Part shown: one piece after another, positions 28,815-39,069 of the stretch
Numbering within the stretch: position 1 is the stretch's first letter
How the letters are laid out: each line of letters begins with the position of its first letter
From: Scedosporium boydii
Lineage: Eukaryota > Ascomycota > Sordariomycetes > Microascales > Microascaceae
Assembly: GCA_002221725.1 (NCBI GenBank)
Contig: NJFT01000272.1
Coordinates: 1 to 49,655 of the forward strand
Reading direction: 5' to 3'
Length of the DNA: 49,655 bases
The notes under the pieces: model-generated
The model's input: only the letters and a program-made list of their open reading frames with translations
The model's database searches: none
What the model was told of the DNA's origin: nothing
Position numbers and translations under genes: made by a program

Positions 28815-30422
28815 ATGCAATTGTCGACTGTCACGTCCGGCCTCATTGCCCTCGCGGGCTTGGGTGAGTTCCCCTTACCAGGGCATAGCCTGGGCGAAGA
28901 TGTCTCGCGCCATACGGGTAAAGCAGAGAAATAGGATACCAACATGTTTTCCTCCTAGTCCATGCGCAAAACGACACCGCAGAGATCGCCCCCATCCCCT
29001 TCCCAACCAGCTGCACCGGGGTCGCCGCCAACAGATTCCCCTTCAAGGTCCACGCCGACTGGCAAGTCACCAAGATCCAAGGCAACCTCCAGCAGCCACG
29101 CGCCCTCGTCTTCGACAGCGCCGGCAACCTCCTCGTCCTCGGAAACAGGCAGGGCACCAGGATCCTCACCTTCGGTGCCGACGGCTGCATTGCCAGCAGC
29201 AAGCTGCTCAGCCAGAACATTCGCTTCAGCCATGGTCTGAGTCTGAGCCCCGACGGCAAGAAGTTGTACGCTAGCTCTGAGACGAACGTCTGGTCCTGGG
29301 ACTACGATGCCGCCACCCAGGCGCTCACCAACCAGAAGACGATCGTCAAGAACATGAGCACTGGTATCCACTTTACTAGGGCTGTCCACGTCGTGCCTCA
29401 CAAGCCGAACTTGATCATTGTGTCTGTTGGCAGCAACTCCAACTTTGATATGAATGCTGCCAACATGCGCGCCACTGTTAGGGTCTTTGACGCTGATACT
29501 GCCCCGGCTGATGGTTGGGAGTACAATACCCAGGGGCATCAGCTTGGTTGGGGTCTCCGGAATGAGGTCGCTCTTGCTTTTGACCCCAACGGTCACGTTT
29601 GGGTTGCTGAGAACAGCGGTGATGTACGTTGCTTCCTCGCCCCGGGCTCTTGTTTTCCTTCCTTTTTATGTTTTCCAGGACAAATGGAAAACGCACTGCT
29701 GACAGCCCGGAATGCAGGACTTCCGGCGAACCGTCAACGGTCAGTCCACGGACATCCATATTGACAACCCTGCCGAGGAACTCAACTATCGTAAGTCCAT
29801 AGAATCAGACCCGGGCAGCAATGGTTCCTTCCGGCGCGTATTTGTCCCTTGCAAACCGATTGTTCTTGCTAACATCATTATCAGTCGGTGATCCTGCCGT
29901 TCCCAACGAGAAATGGTACGGCTACCCAACATGCTTCACCGTCTGGGACCAACCGTCATTCGCGACGCCTCCTTCAAGACGGGCGACCAATTCGTCGTCT
30001 CGCCTAACGCCCAGTTCGACGACGCGCGCTGCATCCAAGAGTCCGTGCCGCCCCGACTCTCCTTCCAAGCCCACAGCGCCCCCATCGACGCCGTCTTCGA
30101 CAAGCCGGGCGAGAACCTCTACATCACGTTCCACGGCTCGTGGAACAGGCAGCCCGCTACCGGCTACTCCGTCGTTCAGGTCCCCTTCACACAGCTTGAA
30201 GACGGCACTTATGACCCCGCCACTCCGCCTGATAGCATGTCTGGTTATACTGAGATTTTTGGCGCTCAGAACCCTGGCGCCTGCCAGTCGATGAGTTTGA
30301 CTATGAGTACTTGCTTCCGTCTTGCGGGTATCACCTTTGATCCCTCTGGTACGAATCTGTATGTTTCTAGCGATAATCAGTCTGAGGGTGAGCTATGGGT
30401 CCTCAAGAAAAAGTCGGCGTAA
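28815..30422 (+). pseudogene. Secreted sorbosone/pyranose dehydrogenase-like protein with frame break
   Basis: Exons are 28815-28863, 28959-29623, 29718-29790 and 29885-30422, with in-frame GT-AG junctions up to the break. A signal peptide (MQLSTVTSGLIALAGLVHAQ) is split by the first intron. The body is a six-bladed beta-propeller of the glucose/sorbosone dehydrogenase type, related to PQQ-dependent pyranose dehydrogenases (CAZy AA12). Its landmarks are RALVFDSAGNLLVL, LRNEVALAFDPNGHVWVAENSGD, HGSWNR and GITFDPSGTNLYVSSD. Around 29948-29952 the frame shifts: upstream reads WYGYPTCFTVWD, while the family-like continuation PTVIRDASFKTGDQFVV lies one frame over, as if one C were missing from a CC run. 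Otherwise both halves are intact to a proper C-terminus, so a young lesion or a sequence error is likely. The corrected length would be about 430 residues. It would oxidise sugars outside the cell. Confidence 0.78.
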
Positions 30423-30970
30423 GGAATGAAAATAAACTCTCGCTGTTGTTGGACATCCTTTTCCCTCTTCTTTCTTGCTTCGATCTTTTTTCGGAGCTCT
30501 CAGGGTGAGCACGCGATTGAATGCTTTCAAGTGTATATATTGGCGCAGAACGACGTAGGCCGAGGTTGGAAAAATGTCAAATATCGAGACGAAGATTAAA
30601 TAACACATATCAGTGAGTATATCAAGTAAGACATGAGAGGCCGAACAACGAACTGCCCGGGGTTTGGGGAACATCAATCGATCTCTTCATTTCTGAGGAT
30701 GAGAGCTGAGATCGAGAGAAGCAACACAACTGCCAACACTTGCTCAACCCTGTTCCTGACTAAGCCAGGCTCTCAGCGAAAGCCCCCGCCAAACCCCACT
30801 AAGAATCTGGCAACGACAATCAGTGCCACGCACCTGCGAAGGACGACCAACTTCATATTACGATTGTATTGGCCTGCTCACCTTCTCCCGCACCCAAAGC
30901 GAACTACTCAACTCAACGGTCCCACGAACTCCCGATCGAGTACTGAGCTGATTCCATCCAATATACCACC
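30423..30970. other. Intergenic region before SRP54
   Basis: About 550 nt of 3' flank and SRP54 promoter/leader; nothing recognised. Confidence 0.5.
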
Positions 30971-32594
30971 ATGGTTCTTCAAGATCTCGGCCGGCGCATT
31001 AGCAGCGCCGTGCATAACCTCAATCGAGAGGCGAATCTCGATGAAAAGGTACGCTGCATCTGAGCTTCCCACACTCTTTTCCATACATCCTTACTAACGA
31101 CTCCCGCAACCACAGGCGTTCGATGCCATGCTCAAAGAGATATGCGCCGCCCTCCTCGAATCCGACGTCAACGTCCGCCTCGTGGGCCAGCTCCGCAAGT
31201 CCATCCGCGCCACGGTAAACTTCAAGGAGCAGCCGACGGCGGTCAACAAGAAGCGCCTCATCCAAATGGCCGTCTTCAACGAGCTCGTCAAGCTTGTCGA
31301 CCCTCACGCCGAGGCCTTCCGGCCCAAGAAGGGCAAGTCCAACATCATCATGTTCGTCGGTCTGCAGGGCGCGGGTAAGACGACGACGTGTACGAAACTG
31401 GCGAGGTACTACCAGACGAGGGGTTACAAGGCGTGTTTGGTCTGCGCGGATACGTTCCGTGCTGGTGCGTTTGATCAGTTGAAGCAGAATGCTACCAAGG
31501 CCAAGATTCCGTACTACGGTTCCCTGACGGAAACGGATCCCGCGGTTGTTGCGAGGGATGGTGTTGAGAAGTTCAAGAGGGAAAAGTTCGAGGTGATCAT
31601 TGTGGATACGTCGGGTAGGCACAGGCAAGAGTCGGCGCTATTCCAGGAGATGGTGGACATCCAGGCAGCCATTCGACCCGACGAGACTATCATGGTGCTG
31701 GATGCCTCGATAGGTCAGCAGGCTGAGGCTCAGGCAAAGGCGTTCAAGGAGGCGGCTGACTTTGGTGCCATCATCATTACGAAGACTGACGGCCACGCCA
31801 ACGGTGGTGGTGCCATTTCTGCTGTCGCCGCGACACATACCCCCATCGTGTTTATCGGTACGGGTGAGCACATGCTAGACCTCGAGCGATTTGCGCCGAA
31901 GCAGTTCGTGCAGAAGCTACTGGGCATGGGTGATATCGCGGGCCTTGTCGAGCATGTGCAAAGCCTACGTCTCGACCAGAAGGATACGATGAAGCACATC
32001 GCCGAGGGTATCTTTACCGTCCGCGATCTACGAGACCAGCTCTCCAACATCATGAAGATGGGCCCTCTGTCCAAGATGGCGGGCATGATCCCTGGCATGA
32101 GCAACATGATGCAAGGCCTAGATGACGAGGACGGAAGCGCTAAGCTAAAGCGCATGATTTACATCTGCGATTCCATGACGGACAAGGAACTCGACTCCGA
32201 CGGCAAGCTTTTCATCGAGCAACCTACAAGGATGACGCGTGTGGCTAGGGGATCCGGCACCTCTGTGCGCGAGGTCGAGGATCTGCTAACACAGCAACGG
32301 ATGATGGCGGGTATGGCCAAGAAGATGGGAGGCAACATGAAGAACATGCAGAGGGCGCAGGCTGCTATGGCCGGCGGCAACAAGGCTCAGCAACTCGCAG
32401 CGATGCAGAAGAGGATGCAGAGCATGGGAGGTGCAGGTGCGGGCGGCATGCCCGATATGGGCAGTCTCATGAAGATGCTCGGCGGCGGTGGGATGCCTGG
32501 AGGTGGTGATATGCAGGCCATGCAACAGATGATGAAGCAGATGGGTATGGGCGGTGGTATGCCTGGCATGCCGGGAGGTCCAAGGAGGCGCTAA
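30971..32594 (+). CDS. SRP54: Signal recognition particle 54 kDa subunit
   Basis: GTPase that binds signal sequences and SRP RNA and docks ribosomes to the ER. About 518 residues, exons 30971-31048 and 31116-32594, in frame. The N domain opens [21 protein letters not shown] domain motifs are [10 protein letters not shown] (P-loop, about 108-117), the SRP-specific [21 protein letters not shown] (G3) and [11 protein letters not shown] (G4). The last normally reads DGHAKGGG, so Asn replaces Lys here. The C-terminal M domain is Met-rich ([19 protein letters not shown]) and ends in a Gly/Met repeat tail ([14 protein letters not shown]). Length and order are as in other fungi. Housekeeping gene; the early intron after residue 26 is typical of Pezizomycotina. 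Confidence 0.97.
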
Positions 32595-32983
32595 GATGGA
32601 GTGGCGGGTCAAGACCGTAGGAGGGGAAACCGTCAGAGCGGATCCTTTATTATTGGATATGTCGACATGATGAAACATAACATTACCACTGGGATGAATC
32701 ATGGTATGAAGAGGTCAATAGTGGATGGCATTTGGCATGGCGTTTAGGGATTCTGGAGGCTAGTAAGATTTTTAATATTGCACATTCAAGTCATGTCACT
32801 CTCGGTGAGAAAAGTGTTATGGCTATTGTTGTTGGGCTTTATTACTTGGCATTGCATTGCTGCGATCCGTGGACTCGACTTCGTTTCTCAATGGCATTCT
32901 GGGGGGTGGGGGGTGGTCATTTAGTCTCAATCTAGGGGCGAATGCCTCTTATCTCAGACCGACTGCTGGGGTTAGTAGACGCG
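32595..32983. other. Convergent intergenic region
   Basis: About 390 nt between the SRP54 stop and the end of the minus-strand DJ-1-like gene; 3' flanks only. Confidence 0.5.
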
Positions 32984-33829
32984 TTAAATCTCTGCAGTTT
33001 AAACAGTTAGCACCTCAAGCTTCCCAGAGAAGGATGCATAAAAACTGGGGTCTCAAAGAGATATGAGACTTACTCAATTCCTCAGCCAGTGCCTCAGCGA
33101 CACCCCTCGCTGACGCAGGGTTCTGCCCAGTGATGACATGGCCATCAACGATAACCTTCTCCCCCCACGGTTGGCTGGCCTTCTCGAACCCTCCGTCGCT
33201 CTTCTCATTCAGGACCTTCTCGAGCGAGAACGGCATATCATCAACGAACTTCATTAGCTCCTCTTCCACATCACTAAACCCCGTAACCTTCCTCCCCTTC
33301 AACATGGACCGCGTATCCGGGCCGTGAACATGCGCGAAAACAACGGGGCCGTGGCACACCGCGGCAACGGGCTTCCCCTTCGCGTACATATGGCTGATGA
33401 TCCTGATCGAATCTTCGTCATTCACGAGATCAAACATGGGACCGTGACCTCCGGGATAGAACACGGCATCGAATTCGTCGGCGGCAGTGTGGGAGATATC
33501 GGAGAGCTTCTTGGTATTTTGGTAGAGGGATTTGTGCTCTTTGATGAAGTTCATGGAGGAGACGTCCGATTTGCTGGCCTCGATAGAGGCTGGGTCGACG
33601 GGAGCTTCTCCGCCTTTGGGGGAGGCAAAGGTAAGCTCTGCTTTAGAGTGGAGGACTTCCCAAGGGTGGACGAGCTCAGGCTAGTGAAAGGTGAGATTTT
33701 TTTTTTGTTTTTGCGTTAGAAAACGGAGGATGTGTGGAAAGCGTGAGAACATACCAGATACCAGCCAGTTGGTTTGCCGCTTGGCATTTTGTCGGTGGAT
33801 GTAAGGACAACGAGGATCTTGGGCGCCAT
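32984..33829 (-). CDS. DJ-1/PfpI family protein, Hsp31-like
   Basis: 229 residues, exons 33829-33755, 33680-33074 and 32991-32984; the last coding exon is only 8 nt (end of a Lys codon, Ile and the stop) and gives a clean C-terminus ALAEELKI. The class I glutamine-amidotransferase-like fold is shown by KILVVLTS at the start, FDAVFYPGGHGPMFD and the nucleophile elbow AVCHGPVVF with its Cys-His pair. ELVHPWEV carries the family's conserved Glu region. Yeast Hsp31 relatives have glutathione-independent glyoxalase (methylglyoxal) and chaperone activities and respond to oxidative stress. Without the third exon the frame would run on for about 20 unrelated residues; the branch-like GCTAAC and CAG acceptor favour the spliced model. 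Confidence 0.88.
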
Positions 33830-34893
33830 TTGCGGATGATTTGATTTCTATGGAACGGGTCAAGGTGGTTATCCTACTATGAATACAGTTTCTCGAGACA
33901 ATGAGAATTATGATTCTGGTACACTGGTGGTAGGTTTACGATGAAGATGAAGATTCAGGGCCGACTGTCCGGATTCATGATATATATAATGCTCCCTTGG
34001 CATTTAACATATCCCCTCTACCGCGGTAAGCGGGGGAGTTTTATCGTCTGACCTGGACCAGTTCTGACGTTTTCCACGTCCATAATGCCTTGGCCCTTTC
34101 GGTTGTTGTACAATGGTGGCCTCTCGATACCGTCTTGACGTCAGAGCGTCCAGTCCAATCGTTGGCAATGGCTGGAACGTATGACAAGAGCACTGGTGAT
34201 GGAAGTTTGGCAACCTTATTTTCATGCATACAAGGTAGCTTTGAGACATTCTCAAATGTACAAATGGAGAAGGGGGATGGCCTGGCTAAACATCTGATAT
34301 CTATCACTCAGATGTGGTGATGGAGAGAAGGCGATTCTATTTTTGGACTTGCTAGGGAATAGTTTGTTAAGGTTATTGTCATTTTTATCCCGCGAGAATG
34401 TCAGTTGAAGACATTCGTTTTGCGTCCTACGAAGGCCACTTGGTCTTGAAAGCGTCATCTACAGCCATGGAGGTGAAATCATCGATTTAGAGTCTCATCA
34501 TAGAAGGTCTTGAGATTCCCCTCTTGTGAATGGACAAGATAGTGAATGGACGAGTCTCAATTGCAAGCCTTGTTTCCTCAGGAAGTGTCCCGCTAAATTT
34601 CCCAACTGGGGACATTTGGAGAATAATGTAAAGGAAAGCCTCCTGAGGGTTATCATTTTGTATTGAATTGAAACCATCCGATATACTCAAGCTTGTGATG
34701 TTTTTCTTCTTCTCCGTCACTCCTGCTGCAGCGAACATACAGTGCTGACTAAGCCGCGACGAGCTTCGCAACTTCACCTGCCACAACCACCACCAAACTC
34801 GAGCCATCATCAAGCCCGGAATCGTCCTCGTCGCAACTCCTCTCATCACACCGAATCGCTCTATCAACCGACCCAGCTAGACTGTTTGGCACG
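33830..34893. other. Divergent promoter region, DJ-1-like gene and TAF6
   Basis: About 1.06 kb. Only short frames occur on either strand, with no recognised motif. Probably promoters and leaders of the two divergent genes. Confidence 0.5.
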
Positions 34894-36388
34894 ATGTCTG
34901 GCCAGGCGGTAGCTGCTGCCGACCAACCGAAACTCCTCTGGAATTCCGAGAACGTCAAGGATGTCGCCGAATCCGTAGGCATCTCGAGCATCTCGGATGA
35001 AGCCCTTCGCTGCCTAACTCAAGATGTCGAGTACCGCGTGGGCCAAGTAATTGTTGAGTCGCTCAGGCTTATGAGGGCCGCCCATCGCACGACACTTTCG
35101 GTGCAGGATGTTAATGCTGCCCTCCGCGTCCTCGATGTTGAACCGCTCTACGGCTACGAGTCGACTCGACCACTTCGATTTGGAGAAGCGAGTTTGGGTC
35201 CCGGACAACCCATCTACTATCTTGAGGATGAGGAAGTCGACTTCGAAAAGTTGATTAACGCTCCTCTGCCAAAGATCCCCCGCGACACCACCCTCACAGG
35301 TATGTTTTCGTTCATCACACATGCCCCGTCATTAATTGTACTCTACCCTAACCTTTTCTTCTTCTCCCTCTCTCTTAGCGCACTGGCTTGCCATTGAAGG
35401 TGTACAGCCCGCGATTCCCCAGAACCCCATGCAATCCGATTCGAGATCCAACGAACTCCTGCCCAAGGGCGCCGGCGCTAACCCCGCCTTGGCTGCGCTC
35501 GCCGGCAACGACAACCTTCCAAACCGGCCCCTCGTCAAGCATGTAGTCAGCAAGGAAATGGTTCTCTACTTTGATAAGATCCAAGCCGCACTTCTCGACG
35601 ATAACCCAGACGAAGAAGTTGTGCGCCTCCGCCAGGCTGCTCTCGCCTCTGTCCGGGACGATCCCGGTATCCATCAGCTTGTTCCTTACTTCATCAACTT
35701 CGTCTCCGACCAGATCACCCACCACCTCGACGACGTCTTTGTGCTCCGCCGCATGATGGAGCTGACGGCTGCTTTGATCGCCAACGAGACCCTCTTCCTC
35801 GATCCCTACGCTAGCCCTCTGTCCGCTCCTGTTCTCACTTGCCTCCTGTCCCGTAAGCTCGGATCGGAGGACGGCACGGATGCCACCAAGGAACAGTACC
35901 AGCTACGAGAGTTCTCCGCTTCTCTCGTCGGCGAGCTGGCGCGTCGATACTCCGCTTCCAACCCACTCCTCCGATCGAAGCTCACGCGGACTTGTCTCAA
36001 ACACTTCCTTGATCAGTCTAAGCCCGCTCCCGTCCTGTTCGGCGCGATCAGCGGACTCGCTGCGGCAGGCGGTCCCGAAGCCGTGCGACTAATCGCGCTC
36101 AAGACTCTGAAGAGCGTCAACGATGCCATTCTCCACCCCCTCAAGGACAAGCCCGAAGCTAAGCTAGACTTTGAGATGCTCACGGGCGGAATCGTCAACG
36201 CCATTTCCCTCATCTCGAGCGACCAGGTTTCCCTCGGCACCACGGCACCCACGACGAACGGCACCATCTCCGACTCGGATCGCACCGACCTTGTCGACTT
36301 CCTGGGTGACATCATCGCCCCACGCGTCGTGGCCCTGGGCAACCATCAGCTCGTAAAGAAGATTCTCGAGGTGAGATTCATCGAATAG
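34894..36388 (+). CDS. TAF6: Transcription initiation factor TFIID/SAGA subunit 6 (TAF6)
   Basis: 471 residues to the first stop, exons 34894-35299 and 35379-36388, GT-AG and in frame. The N-terminal histone fold (about 10-80) is seen in [18 protein letters not shown] and [24 protein letters not shown], where the latter is the TAF6 hallmark. After the intron comes [17 protein letters not shown], also diagnostic, then the HEAT-repeat TAF6C domain ([24 protein letters not shown] helices). TAF6 pairs with TAF9 in TFIID and SAGA in the nucleus. The frame ends at TAG (36386-36388), but 49 sense codons follow in the same frame, with protein-like composition, to a second TAG at 36536-36538. The annotated end may therefore be premature, read through, or spliced around. 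Confidence 0.92.
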
Positions 36389-36538
36389 ACCTCGGTGAAC
36401 TCCGTGGTTACGTTTTTGGAGAAGCGCGAGGAGGAAAATGTTACGTTCGATGAAGCGATTCGCAGACTTGCGCGGGAGTTTGGCGTCCTGGATATTGAGG
36501 ATGTGGAGGAGCCGGAGATCATGTACATTAATTACTAG
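36389..36538 (+). other. In-frame open extension after the TAF6 stop
   Basis: 49 codons in frame with TAF6, charged and helix-like (FLEKREEENVTFDEAIRRL, then an acidic end). They could be an ancestral C-terminus cut off by a nonsense change at 36386. The 18 bases GTGAGATTCATCGAATAG just before it begin with GT, end with AG and contain the stop, but are far shorter than any known fungal intron. Confidence 0.4.
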
Positions 36539-37055
36539 GCGCAGACAGCCGCCGACGGAGGGAAATTTGATACCAGTGTTTGTCTAAGCATTCGGGAAGT
36601 TACGGATAGGAAATGACATTAGGAGATAAGGCGTTCGTTCAGCTTCAATAAAAGTTGCATTGATCATTCGTGTTTGCCTCCTTGCACTCTACGTATGCCA
36701 ACTACCTTTCCGTGATGTCGGCTGTCGAAACTCTGGCCAAGTATTGATTTACTGCAGGCAAGCAATGATATCGGTGACAGGTTTAGAAATTTTGGTTTTT
36801 TTTTTGCCATTCTATTTTGACGTATGGTCTGGACAATACAGGCGCCTCTTGTAATAACCCAAGGAAAAAAAGTACACGTGCATTCCAACACCATACTGGC
36901 CTGGAATCAACCCACACCAACTTGCTCATTGCCCCTTGAGCCTCTCCCCATCTCGTTCCGTTTTACGCATCATCCCATCAAACTCGTCGTCCTTTTCCCA
37001 TTACCCCACTCCAAACAGAAACCCCGAGGAATTTTTCCCTTCCTTTGTGTCTCGT
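36539..37055. other. Convergent intergenic region, TAF6 and SDHC
   Basis: About 520 nt of 3' flanks; no gene seen. Confidence 0.5.
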
Positions 37056-37808
37056 TTACCACAAGAATCCGAGGCCAAGAGCCGTAACGACCGACGAAGC
37101 AGTCAAGATAGTCGCCCACTTGGAAATAGTAGGCTTAGCGAAGCCCCACGCCATATCGTACGTAAGATGCCTGATGCCGTTGAAGAGGTGATAGACGAAA
37201 GGCCACGCGATGATGGACTTGAGGGTACCCTTGGTGAAGACACCGAGGCCGGCGAAGGCCTCGACGAGGGCCGAGGACTCGATGTGCCAGCCGAGGAGAG
37301 GGGAGGCGAGGTAGACGATGCTGTAGCCGTAGAGGGCACCGGCTAGGGCGCTTCCCGTAATACGGGTCCAGATGGAGGCGCCGAAATAGGTTTGCTTGCG
37401 GTCGTAGATTTGGAGGTGGGGGGAGACGGGGCGGATCTTGCGCTGGGCGACGAGGAGGGCATCTTCTTGGTCGGGGGTGAGCTTCTCGGTCACGATGGCG
37501 GCGCTTGAGAGGACGAGTTAGCCCAATTGATCTATTTGCGTCGAGGGAAAGAGGGTATTTACCGAGATGAGGTGGAGGTGGAGAGGTGAGACGCAACGGC
37601 GAGCCTGGGCACGTTCTGCGTGAAGGAGACGTTGGGTCGGATAGCCGCGCCTGTAAAATGTCAGTGATTCATGAAAGAAATCCAATGAGTCCTTTACGGA
37701 TCCCTTTCCCAGCTCTTCCGGAGGGGGACGCGCAAAGTTCTGGGAGCTTTTGGTATTTTGTCACGCACCTCGTCGGAGAGCCGACAGTCCCACCCTTTGA
37801 GCAATCAT
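37056..37808 (-). CDS. SDHC: Succinate dehydrogenase cytochrome b subunit (SDHC/Sdh3)
   Basis: Membrane anchor of respiratory complex II in the inner mitochondrial membrane; it carries heme b and part of the ubiquinone site. 191 residues, exons 37808-37769, 37650-37563 and 37503-37056, GT-AG and in frame. The first 45 residues are a basic, Ser/Thr-rich mitochondrial presequence (MIAQRVGLSALRRG start). The family core is RPVSPHLQIYDRKQTYFGAS followed by IWTRITG, then three hydrophobic helices. The heme-ligand region is FVYHLFNGIRHLTYD. In the family signature S-x2-H-R-x-[ST], the His is Thr here (S-I-W-T-R-I-T). That may be ordinary in this fungal lineage or mark a divergent paralog. Confidence 0.93.
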
Positions 37809-39069
37809 GGCGACTGGATACTAGAAACCTCGCAGGTCTTACAGATAAAAAGATTGAACTGGAAGACGCAGAGAAATTGCTGCTTGGGGAGAGGATCGCA
37901 GTCGTGAGAGAGGACAAAGTGCAGGGTGGTAGGTAGCGTGCTTTAGTTCCTCTCCGAGAAGTTCAGATGCTTGCCTTTCGAGGTTTCGAGGTTTCGAGGC
38001 CCCAGAGGTCCGATGGTGATGTGACGGAACATTAAATTCGGCACCTCGGTCCAGAGCAGCCAATCGCCTCCCATCAATTGTCAACATCTACACACGTGAT
38101 ATATCACATGATTTAACTCGGAACTTCCCGGCATCCTGCTGACTGGACACGGCGTGTGCTGCACGGGGCTTTTGGCAATTTTCATCTTTTGGCTTGTGAT
38201 TTTGAATTTCTCTTCTTCTTCTTTTTCTCCTCCAACATGAACGGCCCTGTCGTCTGGAATTAGGCCCACTTGTCCATGTGAGTGTCCATGGCATTTTCTG
38301 CTCGGCGACAACAGCATTCTGCTGTCTTCAGGGGTTGTTCTGAGACCAATCTGGAGTTTCTGGAAGAGTCCGTTTGATCACGATCCCCGGTTTTCTTTTC
38401 GTCTGGTGGTCGTTTCATTCACGCGACCTACATTTTATCGTCGATACTGCGTAGTTGACCTGTAAGCAATGTAACTGTGGATTTAGCGTCGAAAGACATT
38501 GAGGTCTATAGAAGCGTTGGCGGCCAGAAACTGGCTGTTCGAAAGTGTTGAGACACAGAAGAAACTTGATGGCTACGCCGATGTCTATTGTCCTCAAAAG
38601 TAAAACCCCGTCCTCGACTGAATGAGCATGATAAAACGACATGGGCAGAAGAAACGCAGAAGACATTGATAATGCCACTGAAAACTCGCACAAGAAAAAT
38701 GAAAATCGACGAGTATATGCTGGTACAAGAACAAGAACTAGCAGCCTCTCAACAAAAAAAAATCTCGCTCGCCAGATCAACACACCACCATTTTTTAAGT
38801 GTCCTTCACACCAATGCCTCTTTTTTACTCCTGTTTTTAAGCTGGGCCATCGTTTGTTCACACGAGGCCACTGTAATACAAGCAAGACACCACCCTCCCC
38901 GTTATGGGGGCCATATCCCCAATCCAGTCCTCAAGAGTCAAAACAAGGAAAGCCCCCTCCCATCCATCATGATAAATAAGTTCCGTCCAAGGAGCTAAAA
39001 ACAGAGAAAAGGAAAAAGGGGAAACTCGCGCTATTAATACTTCATGTTGTACAAGATGAGGCGTCCTGC
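37809..39069. other. Gene-free stretch between SDHC and KDM5
   Basis: About 1.26 kb: SDHC promoter on the left and the 3' flank of the demethylase on the right. Frames of up to about 156 codons exist on both strands but overlap each other and match nothing recognised. Confidence 0.5.

Noticed and set aside
31020..31628. 202-codon frame antisense to SRP54
   Set aside because: Antisense shadow of a conserved housekeeping gene.
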